The notes under the pieces were generated by a model. It had not been told where the DNA came from, did no database searches, and worked only from the letters and a program-made list of their open reading frames with translations. Made by a program: the position numbers and the translations under genes. 32,886 nucleotides of DNA from Saccoglossus kowalevskii (Eukaryota; Hemichordata; Enteropneusta; Harrimaniidae): positions 250,011 through 282,896 of the forward strand of contig NW_003121418.1 of NCBI RefSeq assembly GCF_000003605.2. Reading direction: 5' to 3'. Of this stretch, positions 25,065 through 32,866 are shown piece by piece (the first letter of the stretch is position 1; each line of letters starts with the position of its first letter).

Positions 25065-26502
25065 CGTGTCGGGTGTTTCGGATTTCACGTCAGATGAACC
25101 TAGTTACGCCGAGGAAACTGCGACTGAAACATCAACTGAGGTCGATGACAGTTATTCCTACGACTATAGCTGGGATATCGATGTACCCGATAGTGTATAC
25201 ATTGTCGTGTTGGGCATTGCGTCTGTGCTCATCGTGGTGGGCAACCTTTTGGTCATTATTGCTGTATTCAAACAACCAAAACTACGACGTTCCGCTACAA
25301 ACCTGTTCATCGTATCACTGGCCTTTTCAGATCTTCTTATCGGACTCTGCGTCGGTCCGATGGAGCTCATTCGGATAATGGGTTCCAGGCTGTTGGTCAC
25401 AGTTGAAGCTTTGTGCGATATCCCGGGCGTCCTTCAATATACCAGTATCTGCACCACCATATTTACACTTGTGGCGATAGGCGCGGACCGCTACCGCGCC
25501 ATTGTTCAACCCATGAAGCCACGCGTCTCAGTGCATAAAGCTCGAGTGTGCATAGTTGGCATTTGGGTGTTGGGGTTTGTGTACGCTGCGTATCGATTTC
25601 CGGTGCATGGAGTGACATTCTGGTATGGCAAGACGGAAAATGACAGTCGTTTGTACTTCTGTGAGGTGCTTCCTCAGATGCATTTTATAGAGATCCCGAT
25701 GACTGTTGTACACCTCGTGGTTCTATACATTGTTCCGCTGATTACGTTGACGTATCTTTACGGTAGAATGATCGTCACGCTATACGGCGGCACGTCGATC
25801 AACGACGAGTCCAAACGTAGAAAGAAACGAGCAGTCAAGATGTTGTTACTAGTTGTCGTGATGTTCGCTCTCAGCTGGTTACCGTATAGAGTCCATGCTG
25901 TGCTGTATTTCTACGACGAAAGCTGGTTCACCGACTCCTGGTTCATATACAGTATATTTTACTTTGCATATCTCTCGAACAGTTTCGTCAACCCGATAAT
26001 CTACGCTGCTTTCAGCGCGAGTTTCCGCCGGGAATTCGTTACAATCTTGACTTGTGGCTTACACGAAGCGCTCGTGAAGAGGAGGCGACGGGGTGTGGAG
26101 CTGCTTCAAACACCTAAGTCGCAAAGCGGCAGTACCGTCACTGGCATGACCCAGGTCACTGGAACTGGTAGTAGCGTTTATCGGAGCGAAAATAGCATGG
26201 CTATGGAGAGCATTAAAAGAGAGGATGCTGTGAAAAACAAACACGTAGTCATGGAAATGGAAGGTAGCTCAGTTTGCGAGAGGCAGGACGAGTCCTCCAA
26301 TTTCGAGTCACAGCTACACCAAACTATCAAACCTGAAAATATTTCTTACGACAACACATGCTTCACACAAACTGAAGATCAACATGTTTTGGGAACGATC
26401 ACTGAAGAAACTGGGAACTCAGAGCAACATGTGGACTATACACATCAAACGATATCGTCTAAAACCATGACGAACTGTTCAACACAGACATCACTTGAAT
26501 AA
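25015..26502 (+). CDS. Class A (rhodopsin-like) neuropeptide-type GPCR, TRH-receptor-like
   Basis: A 495-residue seven-helix receptor, complete in one exon. The extracellular N-terminus (1-58) is acidic with three N-glycosylation sites (N3, N8, N17) and no signal peptide. Helix 1 has GN at 76-77, helix 2 the LAFSD aspartate D106, helix 3 starts after C134 and ends in DRY (158-160), and helix 4 has W184. C216 in loop 2 is the disulfide partner of C134. Helix 5 has P241, helix 6 SWLPY (W288, P290; the usual Cys of CWxP is Ser), and helix 7 NPIIY (326-330). C347 is a possible palmitoylation site. Helices 5-7 (VPLIT..LYG, KML..VV..FALSWLPYR) remind me of TRH receptors, but the helix-7 TRH-binding arginine is not conserved, so the ligand is probably another peptide. 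Loop 3 is short and basic, suited to G-protein coupling at the plasma membrane. The tail of about 145 residues is Ser/Thr-rich and holds two TQT motifs (451-453, 490-492). ATG 25015 follows an acceptor at 24974 and is the first ATG in this frame. The gene family is certain; the subfamily is tentative. Confidence 0.93.
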   Translation: MKNFSQINTTTEVPYLNVSGVSDFTSDEPSYAEETATETSTEVDDSYSYDYSWDIDVPDSVYIVVLGIASVLIVVGNLLVIIAVFKQPKLRRSATNLFIVSLAFSDLLIGLCVGPMELIRIMGSRLLVTVEALCDIPGVLQYTSICTTIFTLVAIGADRYRAIVQPMKPRVSVHKARVCIVGIWVLGFVYAAYRFPVHGVTFWYGKTENDSRLYFCEVLPQMHFIEIPMTVVHLVVLYIVPLITLTYLYGRMIVTLYGGTSINDESKRRKKRAVKMLLLVVVMFALSWLPYRVHAVLYFYDESWFTDSWFIYSIFYFAYLSNSFVNPIIYAAFSASFRREFVTILTCGLHEALVKRRRRGVELLQTPKSQSGSTVTGMTQVTGTGSSVYRSENSMAMESIKREDAVKNKHVVMEMEGSSVCERQDESSNFESQLHQTIKPENISYDNTCFTQTEDQHVLGTITEETGNSEQHVDYTHQTISSKTMTNCSTQTSLE

Positions 26503-26785
26503 GTGAAACAATTGACAATTCTAGTTTTCGATGCATGCATCGAATTGTCGTGAAAGTTAGAACATAAACTGGATTTGTATATTACTAAATGGCAATTATA
26601 TGTTTTTTCTTCTAACAAGACATATCATAATATGATAGCTAATGTTTTTTTTTAAACTTATTTGTAGTGAATACAGAGTTGTCACTGTATGAGAGAGATT
26701 CACTGCTGATTTTGCTTGGAATCCGTAAATGCATTCTGCTTGTTAAGAACTGAGCACACAACCATAATTTATAAATTAAAAAAAA
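26503..26785 (+). other. GPCR 3' UTR with perfect palindrome and ATTAAA signal
   Basis: After the TAA at 26500-26502 comes the 18-base perfect palindrome TTCGATGCATGCATCGAA (26527-26544). Its stem can extend through ACAATT/AATTGT if a bulge of about 7 bases is allowed, giving an RNA hairpin about 30 bases into the 3' UTR. An ATTAAA poly(A) signal variant lies at about 26773-26778 in an A-rich run, so the 3' UTR may be about 280 bases. The next recognisable coding sequence, an ECHDC3-like exon on the same strand, starts only about 80 bases later. Confidence 0.5.
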
Positions 26786-26858
26786 AAACATTTCTTCATT
26801 TCCACTACATGCCATTTATTTAGCCTGAATACAGTTAACAATTCCATCTGTATTGCAG

Positions 26859-26943
26859 GTATGGCCACTGCTGCTGGTTGTCAGCTGGTAGCTAGCTGTG
26901 ATATCGCTATTGATGCTGAAAACTCCACATTTGCAACTCCTGG
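26859..26943 (+). CDS. ECHDC3: ECHDC3-like enoyl-CoA hydratase domain protein, internal exon A
   Basis: The acceptor TATTGCAG ends at 26858 and the exon ends CCT GG before GTATTA (donor at 26944). The 28 encoded residues, [20 protein letters not shown] then NSTFATPG, match the crotonase-fold core of ECHDC3 (enoyl-CoA hydratase domain-containing 3, mitochondrial), including the glycine-rich [13 protein letters not shown] loop of the oxyanion hole region. By eye about three quarters of residues equal the human protein as I remember it. The phases fit the family: it enters after one base of a Gly codon and leaves after two bases of a Gly codon. The preceding N-terminal exons should lie upstream, but only about 350 bases separate this exon from the GPCR stop. 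They must therefore be upstream of the GPCR (nesting it in an intron), missing, or misassembled. Confidence 0.8.
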
Positions 26944-27309
26944 GTATTACAAAGTGGACACACAAGGATTATTAAAAACAATATGACATGTATTACACCT
27001 TCAGCTTTATCTGCTGTATCATATTTTTTTTTCTTTTGTAATATTCACGCAAGGTGACAGTTTCGGCTATTGAACGTTTCTGTTGTCTGAACTTCCTCTT
27101 TTTTTGCAAATTGTAAGAGCAGGTGTTGATACAGCATTATGCTACATAAACTTCATTCCATGTTTAGGAATATATGTCCATCATATCATAATGACATTAT
27201 TACAATTTCATTCACTATCCTGGTGTCAAACAAACCCAGAGACATACTCATTGGTGAATCTTAGTCAGTGGGTGTCGTGTAACAGATTTAGTGTATAATA
27301 TAATGTAAG

Positions 27310-27820
27310 TTTAGCTGTAGAATACCCTGCTTCAGTTACAGTGTATTCAGCTTCAGTTGTAGTATATTCAGCTTCAATTGTAGTGTATTCAGTTTCAGTT
27401 GTAGTGCATTCAGCTTCAGTTGTAGTGTATTCAGCTTTAGTTGTAGTATATTCAGCTTCAGTTGTAGTATATTCAGCTTCAGTTGTAGTGCATTCTGCTT
27501 CAGTTGTAGTATATTCAGCTTCAGTTGTAGTATATTCAGCTTCAGTTGTAGTGCATTCTGCTTCAGTTGTAGTATATTCAGCTTCAGCTGTGGTGTATTC
27601 ATCTTCAGTTGTAGTATATTCATCGTTAATTGTATGTACAGTTTCAGTTGTAGTATATTCTGTTTCAGTGGTAGTATATCCTGTTTCAGTTATAGTATAT
27701 CTGCCTCAGTTGTAGTATATTTAGCTTCAGTTAGAGTATATGCTGTTTCAGTTGAAGTATATCTAGCTTCTGCTGTCAGTAGTATATGTGCTCCAGCTTC
27801 TGCTGAGTTATATGCTTCTG
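27310..27820. repeat. 21-bp minisatellite in the intron between the ECHDC3-like exons
   Basis: About 22-24 copies of a 21-base unit, consensus TTCAGTTGTAGTATATTCAG plus C, starting with a degenerate copy at 27310-27330. The units are near-exact from 27352 to 27624, one unit is shortened to 18 bases (27625-27642), and the right edge decays. A three-unit (63-base) higher-order pattern repeats at 27478-27540 and 27541-27603, where a TGCATTCTGC variant unit leads two standard units. Because 21 is a multiple of three, both strands stay open (YSASVVV on plus, LQLKLNI on minus). These are not genes. Confidence 0.95.
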
Positions 27821-27873
27821 TTACAATGTGTTTTAAAATTATAGCATTGAATGTTATTCTGTGTTTACCATGG

Positions 27874-27983
27874 AGTGAACATTGGCCTGTTCTGTTCTAC
27901 ACCGGCCGTTGCTATCGGCAGAGCTATACCTCGGAAAGTTGCCATGGAGATGTTATTTACAGGGAAAACAATATATGCCCAAG
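27874..27983 (+). CDS. ECHDC3: ECHDC3-like enoyl-CoA hydratase domain protein, internal exon B
   Basis: It encodes [20 protein letters not shown] then [16 protein letters not shown], the segment that follows ATPG in ECHDC3 (human: VNVGLFCSTPGVALARAVPR). It ends CAA G before a good donor GTAATT at 27984, in the phase expected for the next codon (Glu). The oddity is the 5' border. Continuing the reading frame from exon A needs the exon to start at 27874 after an AG, but the bases there are GG (CCATGG|A). The nearest true AG (27874-27875) would shift the frame by one. A single A-to-G change in the acceptor explains this. Downstream exons (HGLVSKVV... to the C-terminus) were not recognised. It is either a decayed fragment, a rare GG acceptor, or a base error in the draft. 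Confidence 0.75.
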
Positions 27984-28133
27984 GTAATTCCATGTTAAGA
28001 GCTGCAAGTTCACGTCAAGTTCCATTTTTCACTGTTGAAGGCTATGCCTGAATTCGAATAAAGGGACTACATGTACATACAACATAAACTCACACACAAC
28101 CATCAAACACTGACACTGGTCAATGGTATGCTA

Positions 28134-28320
28134 TGTTTACACAACAGCATTTTATCGGAGCCCTACGGCTTGAGCCAGCAAAAATGGCAGTGTATACACG
28201 CTCGGCTCAAGCCAAGTTTGACTCCAATAAACGCTCAGGGTTGAACTCTGACAGGGTTGCGCCCCGAAATGGCTCCGACCATGTATACACATTGGGGCCC
28301 AGCAATCGGAGCCCAAATCA
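28134..28320. repeat. Cluster of related short repeats with a 10-bp inverted pair
   Basis: GGCTTGAGCC (28167-28176) and its exact inverse GGCTCAAGCC (28204-28213) flank a 27-base spacer. TGTATACAC occurs at about 28191-28199 and about 28280-28288, and a looser TGTTTACAC at 28134-28142. ATCGGAGCCC occurs twice, 28154-28163 and about 28306-28315. The pattern A (TGTTTACAC...ATCGGAGCCC), B (TGTATACAC...GGCTCAAGCC), A' (TGTATACAC...ATCGGAGCCC) suggests an internally repetitive non-autonomous element. It is locally GC-rich against AT-rich flanks. The family is not recognised. Confidence 0.45.
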
Positions 28321-29918
28321 CGTCCTCAACAATCTTCTCCATGTAATTGCAGTTGAATCAAAGCAAATATACAAGATCGAATTTGATTCGTCGAAAAAAA
28401 AATCAATTAAAAAACTGCTTTCTGATTGGTGTTTAATATTTTAAAAATGCAAGAATGGGTGAAATGAGGTTGTGAGTGATTTCTTCACTCATTCTTTTCC
28501 GTCGTCACGTCTCCATGGTTACATAGGTGCATGGTACACTACTTTAGAAGCAACAACAAATCTCGTGGTTCTCTCACTTTCTGAGAGATTTCAGTGGTCC
28601 ATTTGCATCCGAGTACTATTGGTAATATACTTTCAAAGAATTTGTGGACATAGGCTGTTTTCAAGTGGAATTACGTTGTGGAAATACGTTTTATAGACTT
28701 GCCTGAAAGAATGTACGATGTGCCTTCAGATCCTCATCGCTTTCAAAATAATTTTATGAAAGATATAGTTCTTCATTGACATGGGTTATGAATTACATAA
28801 GTAGTTTTTTGTAAGAATTAATGATTTCTGAGGTTTGAACGATGCTTCGGTCCAACGTTTTAACTTTCTATTTTTAATTTCTCCTTTGCTGAATTAGGAA
28901 CCAAAAATTTAAATTTGAACATTATTTAGATAAAATTAAAACAAAAAAATCGTAGAATAGCTTATAATAAATTTATAACTTTCGAACATTCTCTTCCCAT
29001 TGAATTATTTTGTAGGCTACATTACATTTTATATTGTAATAATTGTCATAGACCTAGATTTCTTGCAGCCATGTAAGAGTACTACATCTATGTCCCAAAG
29101 TTGGAAGATTTTAGCATGGATTAAATAATATTGTTTCAATTGATGATTCCTTAATTTTTATTATTTAAAAAAAATATTTTTCATATTCTTGATATGTTTT
29201 AGTTCTGTAAATTTTTGTTGTTCTGAATGTTGCTGTTATTATTCGACATTACTCAAGGTTTCTTTGGTACGTTCCAAATAAATTATATACGGGGGGTGAC
29301 ACTGGTCTCATACGTTAATAGCAGATTAATACGTATTGGAGGCGTTGATCAGTGTATTGTTTTACTTATCGAAATGTCACATTATGTTTAGTAAATAACC
29401 TAAAATATATGCGACGTCCCACTCGTTTCCCGCGACTCGCGGCATCATAGTGACGTATCACTGTCATGAACCATCAAACATATAATCTGAACGTGCGCCC
29501 TCTACAGTCGGAAAACTTCTGTCAATTCACCTCAGGTTGTACCATCAATTGCGTTAACCTCACAGATTCCATAACTTCAGTGTGCCAAGACAACATTATG
29601 TCACACAGATCATGATGTAAGTCACAACGTAAGCCAATAACGCTCACCGAACACATAACTCCACCCTATAGGTTTTTTCACGATATTTGAGGAGAAACCG
29701 TGTCTGGAATGATTATAATTTTAATAAGGGGTAGCAAAATTTGCCCCTCGAAATACAGGAGATAGCGTTCCAGAGGGTCTCCCCCCAAAAGGATGATGAG
29801 CAGACCCCCCCCTCCCAATGCAAAATTCATGCCGCCGCCTCTGCAGGAGCTTGTCAACTGACGGCAAATCCCGTAACGCGAGCACGAAGTGCGAGATGAT
29901 GACACTACTCAACTCCGA
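28321..29918. other. Non-coding stretch between the ECHDC3-like exons and the DED gene
   Basis: No coding exon recognised. It includes an AATAAA at 29277-29282 without a clear gene end, one arm of a dispersed repeat (28764-28830), and a C-rich tract near 29780-29815. Upstream of it, AATAAA at 28057-28062 lies shortly after ECHDC3-like exon B but would end a transcript inside its next intron. Confidence 0.5.
28764..28830. repeat. Dispersed repeat, copy 1 of 2
   Basis: Shares TTGACATGGGTTA exactly, and GAAT-ACATAAG and a following T-run plus AATTAA in order, with 31284-31350. About 66 bases are recognisably related. No terminal inverted repeats were seen. Confidence 0.5.
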
Positions 29919-29926
29919 TGACGTCA
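29919..29926. promoter_or_regulatory. Perfect CRE upstream of the DED gene
   Basis: TGACGTCA lies about 500 bases upstream of the DED exon, in a locally GC-richer segment (29790-29935). CREB/ATF-type factors bind this palindrome. It is one of four perfect copies in the window; whether it belongs to the DED gene promoter is inference from position alone. Confidence 0.35.
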
Positions 29927-30262
29927 CAGCTAAAGATTATCATTTCCTGGACTGGAACACGTTTGAAAGGTTTCTTGCATTGTGGGATTTTATGTAAAAC
30001 ACGAATATTTCCGTCTTCGGACCTTCAGATATAAGCTAGGTTGGAAGCGTCAAATCGGCAGTCACCTTTATCTACAGGTCACTAGTCCATGTTAATAATT
30101 AAACAATCTAACACACCTCCAGTCTCATACAGCTGACGTATTTGAATTCGCCCTCACATGTCGTGTTTCTGAAAGAAATAATCCAAACACTGATACGTTG
30201 ATATATACTAGTATACTGGTCATCTTGATAAGAGCATGCGCCGAGCTATATTTTAGTTAAAA

Positions 30263-30325
30263 ATGGCGGTGTGTGACCGCGGTACACACGACAATGATAC
30301 GACCTATACAACGATCAGTCGGTGA
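30263..30325 (+). other. Short upstream ORF with strong start context
   Basis: ATG at 30263 in context AAAATGG opens 20 codons (MAVCDRGTHDNDTTYTTISR) ending at TGA 30323-30325. The start region overlaps a near-palindrome, GTGTGTGACCGCGGTACACAC less its ends, centred on ACCGCGGT (about 30275-30282). If the DED transcript begins upstream, this would be a leading upstream ORF. Alternatively its first part could be an initial coding exon spliced at a weak donor near 30281 into the exon that starts at 30421, which keeps frame. Neither reading can be decided from sequence alone. Confidence 0.3.
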
Positions 30326-30420
30326 ACGAAGACATCAAACTGTGCCTGGGATCCTTGTACGACTGAAGTAAACGTCTGCGACGACAATCAGCGGTACTTG
30401 GTGCAAGGTTTGAATCTCAG

Positions 30421-30825
30421 TGGAGAAGCACTGGTTCATTTATGCTTTGGTTTTAACTGTTGTTACGTTCACTAATACTATGACTACTGTTACCTCTGTC
30501 CCCGGGCCTTTCAGGGCACCCGTTACATCGAAAGATTCATGGAGAACCCTGTTTGTGGACTTAAGCAGTAACCTGTCATCGGAGGAATTTGTTCGAATCA
30601 CGCAGTATCTCCGTAGACGGCAGATACCACTACCAGGCGAGGAGAATTTAAAATCGTCTTTAGATATATTTATATACTTGGAAAACATTGGCTGCATTTC
30701 CGGGAGTGACATCTCCCTTCTGATGGATATTTTAGATCATATTGAGCGGAAATCGTTGAAAAAGATGGTCGCAGCGCACCAGGAGAACACAGTGGATAAG
30801 CACGATGATCAGCCACGTCATACAG
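30421..30825 (+). CDS. Death effector domain (DED) protein with hydrophobic N-terminus, 5' coding exon
   Basis: Following CTCAG at 30416-30420, the frame TG GAG AAG CAC... runs to CAT ACA G before a perfect donor (GTGAG, 30826). DEDs are six-helix death-fold modules that pair with each other in FADD/caspase-8-type assemblies. Counting the first residue as that completed by the split codon (Met if the upstream base is A), residues 40-118 fit a DED: helix 1 SWRTLFVDLSSN, helix 2 LSSEEFVRITQYLRR, then IPLPGEENLKSSLDIFIYLE, GCISGSDISLLMDILDHIE, and the terminal RxDL position as RKSL (110-113, Asp replaced by Ser). Residues 5-17 are hydrophobic, followed by TNTMTTVTS, a credible signal peptide or anchor. 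There is no ATG in frame upstream before a stop at 30411-30413; the next in-frame ATG is 30480 and would remove the hydrophobic part. So either the start codon is completed by an upstream exon, or a cytosolic form starts at 30480. Confidence 0.75.
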
Positions 30826-31146
30826 GTGAGTGGTTGGTTGAAATAATCACATATATGCGGTATGCTTAACTTTAGTGCATGTACATTATCAGTGGAGGTA
30901 CTCGCCTCTGACCTTCTATTTTGTTGCCTATATTACGGTGTAACTAAGAGGCCAAAGATTATAGCACATAAATGAGGCTCAGAGGGCTGGTATCAATATT
31001 AACCCAAATATTGTAGGTTCATGTTTGATATACAAGTATGTTTCCCAATGTAAAATACTGTGCTGGATGGGTGGTGATTCTGTCCCGTGCCCCGTGCATA
31101 TATATCCCTAGGTGGGTACTTTCCAGAAAAGAACGACAAAAATGTG

Positions 31147-31190
31147 CCGCCAGCACCCCGCCAGCACCCCACCAGCACCCCGCCAGCACC
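31147..31190. repeat. 11-bp tandem repeat, four copies
   Basis: CCGCCAGCACC is repeated four times with one mismatch (CCACCAGCACC in the third unit). It is strongly GC-rich against its surroundings. Open frames across it on both strands (proline/histidine-rich or glycine-rich) are repeat artefacts. Confidence 0.95.
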
Positions 31191-31283
31191 CGCAAGATTC
31201 ATACCCCTTTCAAGTCAACAAATGCGTAAAAGCGTAAAAAGTTCCGGCCTTTTATCTATTTTTGCGAAGAATGCATACTCATA

Positions 31284-31350
31284 CTATGGTTCTTTTTTGA
31301 CATGGGTTACGAATAACATAAGCCTTTTTTCTGTCACAATTAACAATATT
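31284..31350. repeat. Dispersed repeat, copy 2 of 2
   Basis: Related to 28764-28830 in the same orientation, sharing TTGACATGGGTTA and the order of the following words. It lies inside the presumed DED-gene intron. Confidence 0.5.
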
Positions 31351-32731
31351 TATGGAACCCAATATTTATAACCCTCGACGGCTTGCACTCAAAACCGTGT
31401 GGATTATGCAAATTGTGCGCCCGCGTCCTCCTCTAGAAAGTGAATGTGTCATGTGTCATAGTAACGGATGGTCTCCTAGAAACAAAGTTTGCTTTGCTCA
31501 TGCGATAAAAGCAATGTAGAACGGTGAGCAACGTAATAAATTACCAGTTCACCTCACAGTCGGTCTTCTTGTATGTAACATAACATAAATCAAGACCATT
31601 TAATCTGAAGTGGTTTACTTAGTGTCTGCTGCATATTTGAGTCATGAAGGTCAAATAAATTAAAATTTGTATAAAATGTACAGTGCAGTTGGTAACTTGA
31701 AGTTGCCTTGAACTTTATCCCGTAAAATGTTAAAGTTAAATACATGTATTACCATTGTCCGCTGTCTATTTTAACGGGATTTATAATACGTAGATTTAGT
31801 GACTTTTGACAATCTGGGTCATTTTTTTACGAGCACAATATAAGTGGGATATAAGAAACACTGCCACGATTGTCGTGCCACCGCTCTGTGCTGCATGATA
31901 CTAACAATACTCGTATTTGACTGAAGTGTCTCTGCAATAAATTCTCTCAAATACGTTACAAAACCATAGCAAATTTTGCTCATAACTACAATAAAACATG
32001 TTATTATTGCACAGTAGAAAACGTACGCACATGCAGGTGAGTTACCCCCCCCCCCCACCCTCATTAAAACAACTAAATTGTAACGGGTCAAAAGCAGGCA
32101 GGGCCAGGTGTGCCCTCTTGTAAAAAAATGAAAATATTCGTAATTTAACAACAATTTGCTTGGTCGATATACACAATTTTGGGTGCCGGAGTGCCAGTTT
32201 TAGTAAAATTGACAGTTGCTCAAATCCACAGGTTGGTACTTGTCCTAAATACAAACTAGCGTACTCCCCGCTAACATATTTGACACGATCCAGAAGTGCG
32301 ATTCCCGGACATCGACCTCTATCACCAAAACAACAAGCCGGATAAGTCTGCCGACGAACTGGCGTTTACCAACTTCAACAAATGACGAGCTTTCAATTTA
32401 TGTACAGTGCTATAAACCCTACATCAATACAAATGTATAATAATTTAACAAGCCGGGTGACACAACACTGTAAGCAAAGACACCCAAATGCATTTTTTTT
32501 TTAGGTTTTTGCCGTAAAGAGGCCATGGTGTATGGCGATGCATACGCACGGCTCGACGTGTCACGGCAACAACAGTAAAATTAAGGGAATTACATTCGTG
32601 GATGCCAATATGATTATAATAATTGTGCGGCAACCACATAATACTCATACGCACGTGAACGTGATGATATTGATTCAAAGCAGACGACAATGACATAAAA
32701 AACAAACTAACGAAATACACTATACTTTCAG

Positions 32732-32866
32732 GGATGGTCAGTAAACTGCTGATAACAACCGGAGTCATTGTTTACCTGGCAGCCTCGGCCTGGTTTGTAG
32801 GAATCGAATCTTTCATATTCTTCGGAGTATTGATCCTGTTGCTTGGAGTAGTCCCGGCTATTCGAG
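32732..32866 (+). CDS. Exon with two adjacent membrane segments, probably of the DED gene
   Basis: Acceptor TATACTTTCAG ends at 32731 and the donor GTAAGG starts at 32867. The 135-base exon reads GG ATG GTC AGT ... ATT CGA G in one open frame with no stop. It needs one base from the previous exon, exactly what the DED exon (ending ACA G) supplies, giving HTG|GMVSK. It then encodes LLITTGVIVYLAASAWFVGI, ES, and FIFFGVLILLLGVVPAI: two hydrophobic stretches of about 20 and 17 residues with almost no loop, a membrane hairpin or re-entrant pair. It leaves in phase 1, so another exon follows beyond the window. The alternative is that ATG 32734 (G at +4) starts a separate membrane protein. No family is recognised for this part. 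Confidence 0.6.

Larger units (their letters stand above)
30826..32731 (+). other. Probable intron of the DED gene
   Basis: Bounded by the GTGAG donor at 30826 and the acceptor TATACTTTCAG ending at 32731; both flanking exons are in phase 1, so they join without a frame break. It contains an 11-bp tandem repeat (31147-31190), the second copy of a dispersed repeat (31284-31350) and a run of 12 C at 32045-32056. No other exon with good borders and a frame-compatible coding segment was recognised, though a small one could be missed. Confidence 0.5.

Noticed and set aside
27336-27715. Open frames on both strands encoding YSASVVV and LQLKLNI heptad-like repeats
   Set aside because: They are the translation of a 21-bp minisatellite inside an intron. 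Any 21-bp unit without stops gives such frames on both strands; there is no splice or start context.
28472-28696. 74-codon frame downstream of ECHDC3-like exon B as a further ECHDC3 exon
   Set aside because: The encoded residues do not resemble the C-terminal ECHDC3 segments (HGLVSKVV..., GITAFLQKRKP...), and the splice phase does not fit the donor at 27984.
31038-31229. Proline/histidine-rich frame near the 11-bp repeat
   Set aside because: The composition comes from the CCGCCAGCACC tandem repeat; there are no splice borders and the frame does not fit the phase-1 junction of the DED gene.
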